DNA from: Microvirga rosea
GTDB taxonomy: Bacteria; Pseudomonadota; Alphaproteobacteria; Rhizobiales; Beijerinckiaceae
DNA: 64,000 nt
Direction: 5' to 3'
Assembly (NCBI RefSeq): GCF_020595095.1
Contig: NZ_JAJDOP010000003.1
Span: 1 to 64,000, forward strand
Shown: piece by piece, positions 1 to 8,954 of the stretch
Numbering within the stretch: position 1 is the stretch's first letter
Layout: each line of letters starts with the position of its first letter
Made by a program: the position numbers and the translations under genes
The notes under the pieces: model-generated
What the model was told of the DNA's origin: nothing
Seen by the model: only the letters and a program-made list of their open reading frames with translations
Database searches by the model: none

Positions 1-1
1 C

Positions 2-223
2 GATGTCGTGCCCTCGACCCTTCTGGCGTTTGCCGGCGGGGCGAGCCCGTTTGCGGTGTCGGGGGTGCCGGTGGACCGGGATGCGCTGGTGGCGGAAGCG
101 GGGCTTTCCTGGCAGGCGAGCCGGAGCGTGAGCCTGGGGGCGAGCTATGCCGGCCAGATCGGCGCGAGGGCACAGGAGCATTCCCTCAAGGGCAACCTCA
201 CCTGGACCTTCGATACGCGATAA
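2..223 (+). CDS. Autotransporter beta-barrel domain, C-terminal fragment
   Basis: Only the last 73 codons lie in the window; the gene starts upstream and ends at TAA 221-223. The visible residues contain alternating hydrophobic/polar stretches (EAGLSWQASRSVSLGASY, then HSLKGNLTWTF) typical of the last strands of an autotransporter (type Va) outer-membrane barrel, which would export an unseen N-terminal passenger to the cell surface. The final strand is followed by three extra residues (DTR) after the aromatic end, a small deviation from the usual terminal Phe/Trp. The passenger and its function cannot be seen. Confidence 0.65.
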   Translation, partial: DVVPSTLLAFAGGASPFAVSGVPVDRDALVAEAGLSWQASRSVSLGASYAGQIGARAQEHSLKGNLTWTFDTR

Positions 224-413
224 GGGGACGGCGTCCTCTTGGGAGCGCCAAATCGTCCTCGATACGAGGATCCCGGACAACCAGGATAACTCCTTGGTGT
301 CCGGGATTTGTGACTGCCAACGTTAACCCTAGTTCATGGATTTCGGTCAATGTTCCGCTAACCATGTTAGATCTCCATCTGCCCATGTCTAAACGGCGGA
401 TCGAGAGAGTTCC

Positions 414-1148
414 GTGCAGGTTGCAACCAGGATTGACCACGAGGATTTCGTCTTCTCCATCTGGAGAGGGACGATCCATGACGTTCACGCTGCGCGGCAG
501 TCGCATAACACAGGCTCGGTCGAAATCGGTGTCCAGGATGACGAGGGAGCGCGTCGTTCCATTATCGTGAAGCCGCTGATCTTTACGAAGCCGGGTGATA
601 AGCTGTCTCTGGTTTTTGCTCGCCGCGCAGGCATCAGAAGCGGCGTTCTCGTGGGCTTGGTGAACCACTCGACGGGCCATTGGTGCTCGATGCCGCAGGG
701 CGTCTTCGCGATCCGCACCAGTCCGACCATCCTGATGTGCATCATGCGGGAAGCCCAGCGGCTCACGATTCCGGGCACGGGCGTCCTCCTTACGGCCTTT
801 GCCGCCGCATGGCTGCAGTTCACGGGCCGGACCTTCCCGGTTCTCACATGGCTGCTGATCCTCGGAATGATCCTGGCTCTCCTCTGGGCCTTTAACGAGC
901 TTGCGAACTGGCAGGCCGAAGCCGCTGAAAAGCGGGTGTTGTTCCATACCGATGAGTTTCTCGCCGATCTGGCGAGGATGGATCTAGACACTTCCCATCC
1001 TGCCTTGACGAACAGTCACGGGCCGACGCGTGTCCTCATGGGCGAGCTTTGGACCCCCGACCTCGAAGCCGACTGGGTCGAGACAAAATCCGACGATGGG
1101 GTGCCGACGGTACCCGCGACGGTACCCGGTGCCGTGAGACAGGACTGA
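414..1148 (+). CDS. Membrane protein of unknown function
   Basis: I do not recognise a named family. The 244-residue product has a soluble, probably beta-rich N-terminal half (to about residue 120), two closely spaced hydrophobic segments (about 121-135, TGVLLTAFAAAWLQF, and about 140-162, FPVLTWLLILGMILALLWAF), and a charged C-terminal tail of about 80 residues. It would be an inner-membrane protein with both domains on the same side. The GTG start at 414 follows a purine-rich GAGAGAG and is uncertain. A long open frame on the opposite strand (198-947) lacks hydrophobic logic and is taken as a shadow. It stands alone between the autotransporter and an ABC-F gene. Confidence 0.5.
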   Translation: MQVATRIDHEDFVFSIWRGTIHDVHAARQSHNTGSVEIGVQDDEGARRSIIVKPLIFTKPGDKLSLVFARRAGIRSGVLVGLVNHSTGHWCSMPQGVFAIRTSPTILMCIMREAQRLTIPGTGVLLTAFAAAWLQFTGRTFPVLTWLLILGMILALLWAFNELANWQAEAAEKRVLFHTDEFLADLARMDLDTSHPALTNSHGPTRVLMGELWTPDLEADWVETKSDDGVPTVPATVPGAVRQD

Positions 1149-1282
1149 CGCATCCTCCGGGCTGATCGCAAAAATTCCTGACTTGTCGCGCTGACCGGCA
1201 CTGACATTTTGTCCGGGTTTGAACGCTCGTCGCCATTGTCGACCCATGCCATAAGGCCGCCGTACATCTTCAGGCCAGAGTC

Positions 1283-2905
1283 ATGATTCGCGTCGAAAAC
1301 GTCAGCAAGCAGAACAGTCACCGCATCCTCTTTATCGAGGCCTCCGCGACCCTCCAGAAGCAGGAGAAGATCGGTCTGGTCGGCCCTAATGGTGCGGGCA
1401 AGACCACGCTCTTTCGGCTGATCAACAAGGAGGATGAGCCCGACGAGGGCCAAGTGGCGGTCGATCGCGGCATCACGATCGGATATTTCAGCCAGGACGT
1501 CGGAGAGATGGCTGGCCGCAGCGCGGTGTCCGAGGTGATGGACGGAGCAGGTCCCGTGAGCGCCGTCGCGGCGGAGCTGAGAGAGCTCGAAGCCGCGATG
1601 GTCGATCCGGACCGGGCAGCCGATCTCGACGGGATCATCGAACGATACGGCGAAGTGCAAGCGCGCTACGAGGAGCTCGACGGATACTCCCTCGAGGGGA
1701 GGGCCCGCGAGGTCCTTGCCGGTTTGGGCTTTACTCAGGAGACGATGGACGGTGATGTCGGGGCCCTGTCCGGCGGCTGGAAGATGCGCGTGGCTCTCGC
1801 CCGCATCCTTCTGATGCGCCCGGACGTCATGCTTCTCGACGAGCCGAGCAACCATCTGGACCTTGAGAGCCTCATCTGGCTGGAAGGTTTTTTGAAGGGT
1901 TATGAGGGGGCCTTGCTCATGACCTCCCACGACCGCGCTTTCATGAACCGCATCGTCAACAAGATCATCGAAATCGACGGCGGCTCCCTGACGACCTATT
2001 CCGGAGATTACGAGTTCTACGAGCAGCAGCGCGCGCTGAACGAGAAGCAGCAGCAAGCCCAGTACGAGCGGCAACAGGCCATGCTGGCCAAGGAGATCAA
2101 ATTTATCGAGCGCTTCAAGGCACGGGCCTCTCATGCGGCTCAGGTGCAGAGCCGGGTCAAGAAGCTGGAGAAGATCGACCGGGTCGAGCCTCCCAAACGC
2201 CGGCAGTCGGTGACGTTCGAGTTCCGGCCGGCGCCTCGCTCCGGCGATGACGTGGTGAGCCTGAAGAAGGTCCACAAACGCTATGGCAGCCGGAGCATCT
2301 ATGAGGGCCTTGACTTCACGGTGCGCCGGAAGGAGCGGTGGTGCGTCATGGGTGTCAACGGCGCCGGAAAGTCGACGCTGCTCAAGCTTGTCTCCGGCGC
2401 GACTTCGCCGGACGAGGGAGCCGTATCCGTCGGCGGAAGCGTCAAGATGGGCTACTTCGCCCAGCACGCCATGGAGGTACTGGACAGCGACCGTACGGTA
2501 TTCCAGTGGCTGGAGGATTCGTTCCCGCAGGCAGGGCAGGGATCCTTGCGGACGCTCGCCGGCTGCTTCGGCTTCTCCGGCGACGATGCGGAGAAGAAGT
2601 GCCGTGTGCTGTCGGGCGGCGAGAAGGCCCGGCTGGTGATGGCCAAGATGCTCTACGATCCACCGAACTTCCTGGTGCTCGACGAGCCGACCAACCATCT
2701 CGACATGGCCACCAAGGAAATGCTGATCGAGGCCCTGTCGCGTTACGAGGGCACCATGCTCTTCGTATCGCACGATCGTCATTTCCTGGCCGCCCTGTCC
2801 AATCGGGTTCTGGAGCTGACGCCGGATGGGATCCACCAATATGGTGGGGGCTATACCGAGTATGTAGCGCGGACGGGCCAGGAAGCCCCTGGCTTGAGAA
2901 TGTAA
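1283..2905 (+). CDS. ABC-F family ATPase (ribosome-associated type)
   Basis: A 540-residue soluble protein with two ABC ATPase cassettes and no membrane segments, the ABC-F layout (EttA/Uup/YbiT/YheS group), whose members act on the ribosome rather than in transport. Cassette 1: Walker A GPNGAGKTT (near residue 35), signature LSGGWKMRVALA, Walker B VMLLDEPSNHLD. Cassette 2: Walker A GVNGAGKSTLLKL, signature LSGGEKARLVMAK, Walker B FLVLDEPTNHLD. Between them lies a charged, Gln/Lys/Arg-rich linker (about 250-300, YEQQRALNEKQQQAQYERQQ), the expected tRNA-interacting P-site motif. Length and sequence resemble the YbiT-like subgroup; the exact subgroup is inference. A 631-residue open frame on the other strand is a coding shadow. 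Confidence 0.93.
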   Translation: MIRVENVSKQNSHRILFIEASATLQKQEKIGLVGPNGAGKTTLFRLINKEDEPDEGQVAVDRGITIGYFSQDVGEMAGRSAVSEVMDGAGPVSAVAAELRELEAAMVDPDRAADLDGIIERYGEVQARYEELDGYSLEGRAREVLAGLGFTQETMDGDVGALSGGWKMRVALARILLMRPDVMLLDEPSNHLDLESLIWLEGFLKGYEGALLMTSHDRAFMNRIVNKIIEIDGGSLTTYSGDYEFYEQQRALNEKQQQAQYERQQAMLAKEIKFIERFKARASHAAQVQSRVKKLEKIDRVEPPKRRQSVTFEFRPAPRSGDDVVSLKKVHKRYGSRSIYEGLDFTVRRKERWCVMGVNGAGKSTLLKLVSGATSPDEGAVSVGGSVKMGYFAQHAMEVLDSDRTVFQWLEDSFPQAGQGSLRTLAGCFGFSGDDAEKKCRVLSGGEKARLVMAKMLYDPPNFLVLDEPTNHLDMATKEMLIEALSRYEGTMLFVSHDRHFLAALSNRVLELTPDGIHQYGGGYTEYVARTGQEAPGLRM

Positions 2906-3689
2906 GCACAATCACGCCGCGGCGTACCGCCGGGCGCTCCTGTCATTCCGGAGCGGCCCTTCGGGCCGGGCCCGGAACCCAGAACCGCTGAGGTTTGTGG
3001 ACGGGTGCACGGGTGCCATCGTGTCTTCTCCGGGATCGTTAGCGGTTCTGGGTTCCGGGCTCTCGCGATGCTCGCCCCGGAATGACAGAGCACCCCCGTC
3101 ATTCCGGGGCGCCGCAGGCGAGCCCGGAACCCATACACGCTGAGGGTGCTGGAAAGAGAACGCACCGGCTGCCATGGCTCTTTCTCCTGCACGGTCGTGG
3201 TTCTGGGTTCCGGGCTCTCGCTGATGCTCGCCCCGGAATGACGGCGGAGCGCATGACGGGCGAGCCCGTGACAGCGGAGCCATCACGGCATGGGGCCGTG
3301 TCCTCCGGGCTGGGCAGCCCGGAGGGGAAGCGATCGAGGGTGGCGCGTCGGGCAACCCGGCTCGCGGATGATGAGAAGGGAAGAGCCGAGATGCCTCTTC
3401 GCGCACGGTTCTTTTAGGCGGACAGGAGAGGCAAGGCTCAGGTATCGCCGCAGGCGGGATCCGTCTCGTGCGACGGGGGCCTGCGACCGATCCCGACAAC
3501 CCGCCCAGCATCCTGGGCCTCCCGTCACCCACTCCTGCGTCAAGAGCGAGCACGGGACCGTGTCCGGTCCCGCTCTTGCGACGCCTCGCGAGTGCGCCCC
3601 TCGTCAGGACCTGATCTGTGAAACGATATAGCTCAGCTTGCCCCGTCCGTCAAGAACAAAATGAGAACGACTTTGTGACTCCGAGGCCG
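2906..3689. other. 784-bp gap without a gene, repeats and hairpins
   Basis: Between the ABC-F gene and the convergent pepT end I see no convincing gene. The first half holds four copies of a palindrome-forming repeat (listed separately). The second half holds a perfect 10-bp stem CCTCCGGGCT/AGCCCGGAGG with a GGGC loop (3302-3325) and a bulged long stem around CAAGAGC...GCTCTTG (3541-3579). The latter lies about 110 bp beyond the pepT stop and could end transcription from either side, although no T-run follows. Confidence 0.6.
2942..3242. repeat. Four alternating copies of a GTCATTCCGG intergenic repeat
   Basis: Copies run 2942-2993 (+), 3041-3086 (-), 3098-3147 (+) and 3200-3242 (-). Each plus copy begins GTCATTCCGG and continues through a variable GC-rich core into CCCGGAACCC(A) plus a tail; the minus copies read CTGGGTTCCGGG...CCCCGGAATGAC. 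Neighbouring copies therefore form two inverted pairs able to fold into large cruciform or RNA stems. The form is that of short interspersed palindromic elements common in intergenic regions of rhizobial and Methylobacteriaceae genomes. Confidence 0.8.
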
Positions 3690-4925
3690 CTACGCGCGCT
3701 CTTCCCAAAGCTTGGCCAGCTCGACGATGGTTTTCACGGCGCTGTCCATGTCCTGGCTGCTGACGAACTCGAGGGGAGAATGGAAAGCGTGACCGCCGGC
3801 AAAGAGATTGGCGCAGGGCAGCCCCATGAACGAGAGCCGGGAACCATCGGTGCCGCCGCGAATGCTGCCGCGCACGGGGGTCATGCCGGCCCGGCTGATC
3901 GCCTCCACGGCGTAATCGACGATTTGGGGGTGCTGGTCGAGCACGACCTTCATGTTCCGGTACTGCTCCTTCACGGTGAAGGTATAGCTGGAGCCCGGAT
4001 AGCGCTTCATCGTCTCCTGGGTGATGCTCTCCAGCAGAGCCTCCTTGCTCTTGAGGCCCTCCTCCGTGAAGTCGCGGATGATGAAGCTGAGGGTTGCCTT
4101 TTCCATCACCCCGGAAACACCGACCGGGTGGATGAAACCCTGGCGACCCTTTGTCGTCTCGGGCGCCAGGTCCATGGGGAGCTTATCAATGATGGCGCCG
4201 GCGATCTTGATGGCATTTTCCATCTTGCCATAGGCGAAACCGGGATGGATCGCCACGCCTTTGATCTGGATCTCCACGCCGTCGGCAGAAAAGGTCTCAT
4301 CCTCGATGGTGCCGGCGGTCTCTCCGTCGAGGGTATAGCCGAAGTCGGCGCCGAGCTTGCCGAGATCCACCTTGTCGACACCGCGACCGATCTCCTCGTC
4401 CGTGGTGAAGAGGATGCGGATCGTGCCGTGCTTGATATCCGGATTGTTGATCAGAACCTCGGCCGCGGTCATGATTTCGGCCAAGCCGGCCTTGTCGTCG
4501 GCACCCAGTAGCGTCGTGCCGTCCGACGTGACGATATCGTGGCCGATCAAGTCCTTCAGCACCGGGTGCTCGGCCACGCGAATGACCTGGTTCGAGTCGC
4601 CGGGGAGTTTGATGTCGCCACCTTGGTAACTCCGGACGATGTGCGGCTTGACGTTCGTTCCGCTGAAATCCGGTGCCGTATCCATGTGGGCGCAGAAACA
4701 GATCACAGGAACGTTGTTCTTTGCCGTATTCGACGGGATCGTCGCATAGACGTAGCCGTGCTCGTCGAGATGCGCATCGGAGACACCGATTTCGAGGAGC
4801 TCCTCCACCAGCAGACGGCCAAGGTTCTTCTGCTTCTCGGTGGAGGGCTGAGTTTGAGACTTGGCGTCGGACTGGGTGTCGATGACGACGTAACGGAGAA
4901 AGCGGTCAGTAACGCTAGCGGTCAT
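3690..4925 (-). CDS. pepT: Peptidase T (tripeptide aminopeptidase, M20B)
   Basis: A 411-residue cytoplasmic zinc aminopeptidase releasing the N-terminal residue of tripeptides; family length is about 408. Metal and catalytic motifs are in place: AHMDTAPD (His80, Asp82), GADDKAG (Asp143), TDEEIGRG (Glu177/Glu178), TLDGE (Asp200) and a C-terminal GGHAFHSP histidine. The substrate-binding motif GGTDGSRLSFMG is intact. I start at ATG 4925 (MTASVTDRFL), which aligns with the usual N-terminus; upstream in-frame Met codons would add about 67 non-conserved residues. Single gene, facing the repeat-rich gap. Confidence 0.95.
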   Translation of the reverse strand: MTASVTDRFLRYVVIDTQSDAKSQTQPSTEKQKNLGRLLVEELLEIGVSDAHLDEHGYVYATIPSNTAKNNVPVICFCAHMDTAPDFSGTNVKPHIVRSYQGGDIKLPGDSNQVIRVAEHPVLKDLIGHDIVTSDGTTLLGADDKAGLAEIMTAAEVLINNPDIKHGTIRILFTTDEEIGRGVDKVDLGKLGADFGYTLDGETAGTIEDETFSADGVEIQIKGVAIHPGFAYGKMENAIKIAGAIIDKLPMDLAPETTKGRQGFIHPVGVSGVMEKATLSFIIRDFTEEGLKSKEALLESITQETMKRYPGSSYTFTVKEQYRNMKVVLDQHPQIVDYAVEAISRAGMTPVRGSIRGGTDGSRLSFMGLPCANLFAGGHAFHSPLEFVSSQDMDSAVKTIVELAKLWEERA

Positions 4926-5311
4926 GGGGCACAATCCGGATTGCGAAAAAGGAGAAGGCAACTTGTAGCCGGGCAAAGCCTTGCCGTGAATAGGCTGTCG
5001 CGAATTCCTCGCTCCGAGGTCCTGTCGCCGTCTTCGGCAAGGGAAAAGGGAAGCCGACCGTGACGGGTCCCCAGCCGATGCACCTGCGCACGTCATGAAC
5101 AAGCCAATTTGTTGGAACATGCGCATTGCCCAGGAACAATTGGCCGTGGACTTGGTTGAGGGCCAGATCTCGGTACAGGTATTCTCTCATCCCTCGGCGC
5201 TTCCCAATACCCGTCGCTCGCCCAATCCTTCGCTGAGATCCTTTGAGTAATCGTGCAAATCGACCTGCCGGTAGTCCGGTATTGCCCAGATCAATTCTAG
5301 GATCGTGTGGA
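4926..5311. other. 386-bp divergent intergenic region
   Basis: This lies between the divergent pepT and GH1-like starts. I see no gene. An imperfect dyad GCCAATTTGTT (5103-5113) / AACAATTGGC (5135-5144) could be an operator, but there is nothing to link it to a regulator. Confidence 0.4.
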
Positions 5312-6484
5312 ATGATTACGCCTGTCCCCATCTCTTCTTTCCGAAGCTTCATCCTCGGAGGATTCGAGTGCTCGACCCACCGGCGTTGCGACGGCCAGCG
5401 CCTCGACCTTGTCGCTTCAACGGGGCACGCCGCCCTTGCTTCGACCGATTATCGGGCCCTGTCCCGTCATGGCATCGATGCGACGCGGGACGGCCTTCGC
5501 TGGCATCTGATCGAGAAGGCGCCCGGCGCCTACGACTGGTCAAGCCTTCTGCCCATGCTCACGGCGGCGAGGGACAGCGGAACCCAGGTCATCTGGGATC
5601 TCTGTCACTATGGCTGGCCCGATGACATCGACATATGGTCACCCGAGTTCGTGACACGCTTCGCCGGTTTCGCCGCCGCTGCCGCCCAGGTTGTCCGCAG
5701 CGAAACGACAGGCGACACCGTTTATTGCCCGATCAACGAAATTTCGTACTGGGCGTGGGCCGGGGGCGAGACGGGACGCTTCAACCCCTGTTGTCACGGC
5801 CGTGGAGCGGATCTGAAGCGCCAGCTGATCCGAGCGACGCTTGCGGCCATCGATGCCATTCGCCACGTCGACCCACAGGCGCGCTTCATCACGGCCGAAC
5901 CTATCATCAATGTTGAAGCGGGCCTCGGCGATGAAGACCATAGCCGAGGCGCAGAGCTCTATCGCCAGGCGCAATTCGAGGTGTTCGACATGCTGTGCGG
6001 CAGGATGGAACCCGAGCTAGGCGGGAGGCCGGACTACATCGATGTCATCGGCGTCAACTATTACCCCGACAACCAATGGTACCATGGCGGACCGACGATC
6101 CCCATGGGGCATCACGCCTATCGTCCCCTGAACGAGATGCTGGCGGAAGTGTTTCGGCGTTATGAGCGGCCCCTCATGCTGTCCGAGACCGGCTCCGAAG
6201 GATCAGGTCGCGCAGCTTGGCTGCACTACGTCTGCGCCGAGGTGCGGCTGGCGATGGAAATAGGCGTGCCGATCGAGGGCATCTGCCTCTATCCGATCCT
6301 GGATTATGCCGGCTGGGACAATGGGCGGACATGTCATGTCGGGCTCCTCTCCCATGCGGACGATCATGGCCAGAGACATCCCTACGCCCCGCTCGCACGG
6401 GAACTCAGCCGCCAGGATGACCTCTTCAGGGAACTCGAGATTACGGCCGGCCGGCACGCGAATGTCCTCGCGGTTGCGGAGTGA
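5312..6484 (+). CDS. GH1-like glycosidase (beta-glucosidase-like)
   Basis: A 390-residue TIM-barrel type glycoside hydrolase. It has the clan A arrangement: acid/base pair Asn142-Glu143 in INEISYWAW, GVNYY near 247-251, and the presumed nucleophile Glu292 in MLSETGSEG, plus WDLCHYGWP like the GH1 strand-3 motif. It is shorter than classic GH1 enzymes (about 450), so substrate is open. No signal peptide is evident, so a cytoplasmic enzyme is likely. ATG 5312 is chosen over an upstream in-frame start because similarity begins only after it. It ends 7 bp before the ABC exporter gene, implying an operon. Confidence 0.8.
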   Translation: MITPVPISSFRSFILGGFECSTHRRCDGQRLDLVASTGHAALASTDYRALSRHGIDATRDGLRWHLIEKAPGAYDWSSLLPMLTAARDSGTQVIWDLCHYGWPDDIDIWSPEFVTRFAGFAAAAAQVVRSETTGDTVYCPINEISYWAWAGGETGRFNPCCHGRGADLKRQLIRATLAAIDAIRHVDPQARFITAEPIINVEAGLGDEDHSRGAELYRQAQFEVFDMLCGRMEPELGGRPDYIDVIGVNYYPDNQWYHGGPTIPMGHHAYRPLNEMLAEVFRRYERPLMLSETGSEGSGRAAWLHYVCAEVRLAMEIGVPIEGICLYPILDYAGWDNGRTCHVGLLSHADDHGQRHPYAPLARELSRQDDLFRELEITAGRHANVLAVAE

Positions 6485-6491
6485 GAACACC

Positions 6492-8339
6492 ATGTGGAAA
6501 CATGTCAGACGCGGGGTGTTCGCCCGTGCCGCCGGAGCCGTACGGCCAGCCGCGACCACAAGACCTCTCCCGCCGTTTCTGCGCGGCCCCAAAGTCTTCC
6601 TTCTCCATTATGTCCAGCGACACTCCCTGTCGTTCGTTGCTCTCTTCACGATGATCCTCGGCGCGGCGAGTTGCGCTGTCGCCGTTCAGTACACGATGAA
6701 GCTTCTCGTGGACGCGATGGCAGGTCCTCGCGAAGGCAGCGATGCCGTCTGGATGGCGCTGGCCCTGTTCGTCGGCCTGATTACGGTCGAAAGCGTGCTG
6801 TGGCGTCTCAGCGGATGGCTGGGATGTCGGACCACCGTCGGCATCGGCGTGGACATGCGCCTCGATTTGTTCGACTACTTGAACGGCCAGCCGATGCGCT
6901 ATTTCGCCGAGAATCTCGCTGGCTCCCTGGGGCAGCGCATCACGGCGACAGCGGGCAATTTCGGGGCCCTCACCAACACGATCATATGGCGGGCTCTTCC
7001 GCCTTTCATCGATTTCCTGGGGGCTTTGGTGGTCTTCGCACTCGTCGACTGGCACATGATGGTGGCTCTTGGCGTGTTCGTCGTCCTGGTGACCGGCGGC
7101 CTGATCTTGTTCGGAGAGCGCGGCCATCACTATCACCGAACCTACGCCAGCAATTCCAACCGGGTGGGAGGTGAACTGATCGACGTCATCTCGAACATGT
7201 GGGCGGTCAAGGCCTTCTCCGCACGAGGACGCGAGCGCGAGCGGCTGGCACGCGACTTCGCGCAGGAAGCCGCCGCCCAGCGGGCGAGCTGGATGTACAC
7301 GGAAAAGGCCCGCGTCCTCCACGATATTTCACTCTGGATGATGGCGGGGCTGATGCTCGCATGGTGCGTGCGTCTCTGGAGCAACAGCAGCATCACGCCA
7401 GGCGATGTGGTCGTGGTCAGCGCATTGACCTTTCGCATTCTTCACGGTTCGCGGGACATGGCTCTCGCGTTGGTCGACATGGTTCAGCAATTCGGCTTCA
7501 TCGACGACACGTTGCGTGTCATCGGACAACCGCAGACCGTATGCGACCGGCCCAACGCTCCGGACATCCAGCGTCGGGGCGGCACGGTGGAATTCAGGGA
7601 CGTTCACTTCGCTTACAGCGACGGGCGAGAGGCCGTGCATGACATCAACCTGCGGATCCCCGCAGGACAGAAAATTGGAATCGTTGGTCCGTCCGGCGCG
7701 GGCAAGTCGACGTTGATCCATCTTCTGCAGCGTCTCTACGACGTGCAACAAGGAGATATCCTGATCGACGGGCAGTCCGTCGGAGCTGTGACGCAGGACA
7801 GTCTGCGGGCGACGCTGTCGGTGGTTCCGCAGGAGATCGCTCTCTTTCATCGGAGCATTATGGAGAACATTCGCTTCGGCCGGCCCGATGCCTCGGACGA
7901 GGAGGTCTTCGCGGCGGCATGCGCCGCCTATTGCGACGGCTTCATCCGATCGTTGCCGCAAGGCTACGACACCATTGTGGGTGAACGGGGAATGCGACTT
8001 TCCGGAGGGCAGAGACAGCGGGTCGGAATAGCTCGCGCCTTTCTCAAGGACGCTCCGATCATCATCCTCGATGAAGCGACATCCGCTCTCGATACGGAAT
8101 CCGAAATGGAGGTGCAGCGGGCCCTGGTGCGGCTCATGCGGAACAGAACGGTGATTGCCGTCGCGCACCGGTTGTCCACGCTTACGGCCTTCGACAGAAT
8201 CGTGGTGATGATGGGCGGGCGCGTCGTCGAAGACGGCAATACCACGAACCTTCGTCAAGCGAAGGGCGTCTTCGATCGCATGTGGCGCCTTCAGGCCGAG
8301 GGCCTGTCTCTGGACGAGATCGTGGAGGATGCCGCTTAG
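6492..8339 (+). CDS. ABC exporter, fused permease-ATPase
   Basis: A 615-residue half-transporter of the MsbA/type IV exporter form, acting as a homodimer in the inner membrane. An N-terminal transmembrane domain (about 40-330, first helix HSLSFVALFTMILGAASCAV) precedes an ATPase domain (about 360-610) with Walker A GPSGAGKSTLIHLL, Q-loop VVPQEIALF, signature LSGGQRQRVGIARA, Walker B IIILDEATSALD and H-loop VAHRLSTL. The start ATG 6492 follows the glycosidase stop by 7 bp. Substrate is not visible. Co-transcription with a GH1-like enzyme suggests a glycoside or glycolipid, but that is inference. Confidence 0.9.
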   Translation: MWKHVRRGVFARAAGAVRPAATTRPLPPFLRGPKVFLLHYVQRHSLSFVALFTMILGAASCAVAVQYTMKLLVDAMAGPREGSDAVWMALALFVGLITVESVLWRLSGWLGCRTTVGIGVDMRLDLFDYLNGQPMRYFAENLAGSLGQRITATAGNFGALTNTIIWRALPPFIDFLGALVVFALVDWHMMVALGVFVVLVTGGLILFGERGHHYHRTYASNSNRVGGELIDVISNMWAVKAFSARGRERERLARDFAQEAAAQRASWMYTEKARVLHDISLWMMAGLMLAWCVRLWSNSSITPGDVVVVSALTFRILHGSRDMALALVDMVQQFGFIDDTLRVIGQPQTVCDRPNAPDIQRRGGTVEFRDVHFAYSDGREAVHDINLRIPAGQKIGIVGPSGAGKSTLIHLLQRLYDVQQGDILIDGQSVGAVTQDSLRATLSVVPQEIALFHRSIMENIRFGRPDASDEEVFAAACAAYCDGFIRSLPQGYDTIVGERGMRLSGGQRQRVGIARAFLKDAPIIILDEATSALDTESEMEVQRALVRLMRNRTVIAVAHRLSTLTAFDRIVVMMGGRVVEDGNTTNLRQAKGVFDRMWRLQAEGLSLDEIVEDAA

Positions 8340-8511
8340 CCGGCCAAAGCGAGCTCGCGTGAACGCCAGCGCCGTTCAACGCGGCGCCCGCGCAGCGGGC
8401 GGCACTGCCATGGCCGGCGCGAAGGCGCATCGGTACGGAACCGATACGGCGCAAAGTCATTTTCCACTCGTCAGGCAAGCGATGGAGCCGATAGGCGCGT
8501 GAGGTTCAAAA

Positions 8512-8796
8512 ATGGTTGCGGCTGTAAGGCAAGTTTCAAGCGACAGATATCGCGAGCAACGCCGGAGCAGGCGCATCAGAGTTCGCCAGCCCGCGAAAAT
8601 CGTGCTGGATCACGATACGATGATCCACTGCGAGGTTCATAATATTTCAACAGGTGGCGCAAAGCTTGACCTTGGGCCGATCGGGCCGCTTCCGGAAACC
8701 TTTACGATCTACATTGCTGGATACAGCATGATGATTCATGAAGCCCGCGTGCGGTGGCGTAAGGGTAATTACGTCGGGATCTCGTTTGAATCCTAG
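8512..8796 (+). CDS. PilZ domain protein (probable c-di-GMP receptor)
   Basis: A 94-residue single-domain protein. Both parts of the c-di-GMP binding signature are visible: an arginine-rich N-terminal segment YREQRRSRRIRV (RxxxR) and HNISTGGAKL, matching [D/N]xSxxG. Such stand-alone PilZ proteins bind c-di-GMP and act through partner proteins, often in motility or envelope control. It has no operon partner: the ABC exporter ends 172 bp upstream and the next gene is convergent. Confidence 0.9.
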   Translation: MVAAVRQVSSDRYREQRRSRRIRVRQPAKIVLDHDTMIHCEVHNISTGGAKLDLGPIGPLPETFTIYIAGYSMMIHEARVRWRKGNYVGISFES

Positions 8797-8850
8797 AGCC
8801 CGGGTTCCGTCAAAACCCTGAACTGCGTTGGCTTGTCGCCAAACGAAGAA

Positions 8851-8867
8851 GCCGCCTTTTCGGCGGC
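8851..8867 (-). terminator. Rho-independent terminator of the DUF983 gene
   Basis: A 6-bp perfect stem GCCGCC/GGCGGC with a 5-nt loop, followed on the minus strand by TTCTTCGTTT. It lies 87 bp past the DUF983 stop. The convergent PilZ transcript would also read into the stem. Confidence 0.6.
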
Positions 8868-8954
8868 CCATCACAGACTTCACGACAACTTACGCTCACT
8901 CGCGGCACAGATCTGACATTGTCGCGTGGCGTGAAGTCCGGCGCGGTCGGAACC

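Noticed and set aside
198..991. Minus-strand frames overlapping the first membrane protein
   Set aside because: They lack membrane or domain features, while the plus-strand frame has two clear hydrophobic helices.
1016..2911. 631-residue open frame antisense to the ABC-F gene
   Set aside because: His/Leu/Arg-rich composition without motifs, fully antisense to a gene with complete ABC motifs; a high-GC shadow.
3082..3631. Short open frames within the repeat-rich gap
   Set aside because: They are made by the GC-rich repeats and stems, with no ribosome sites or recognisable residues.
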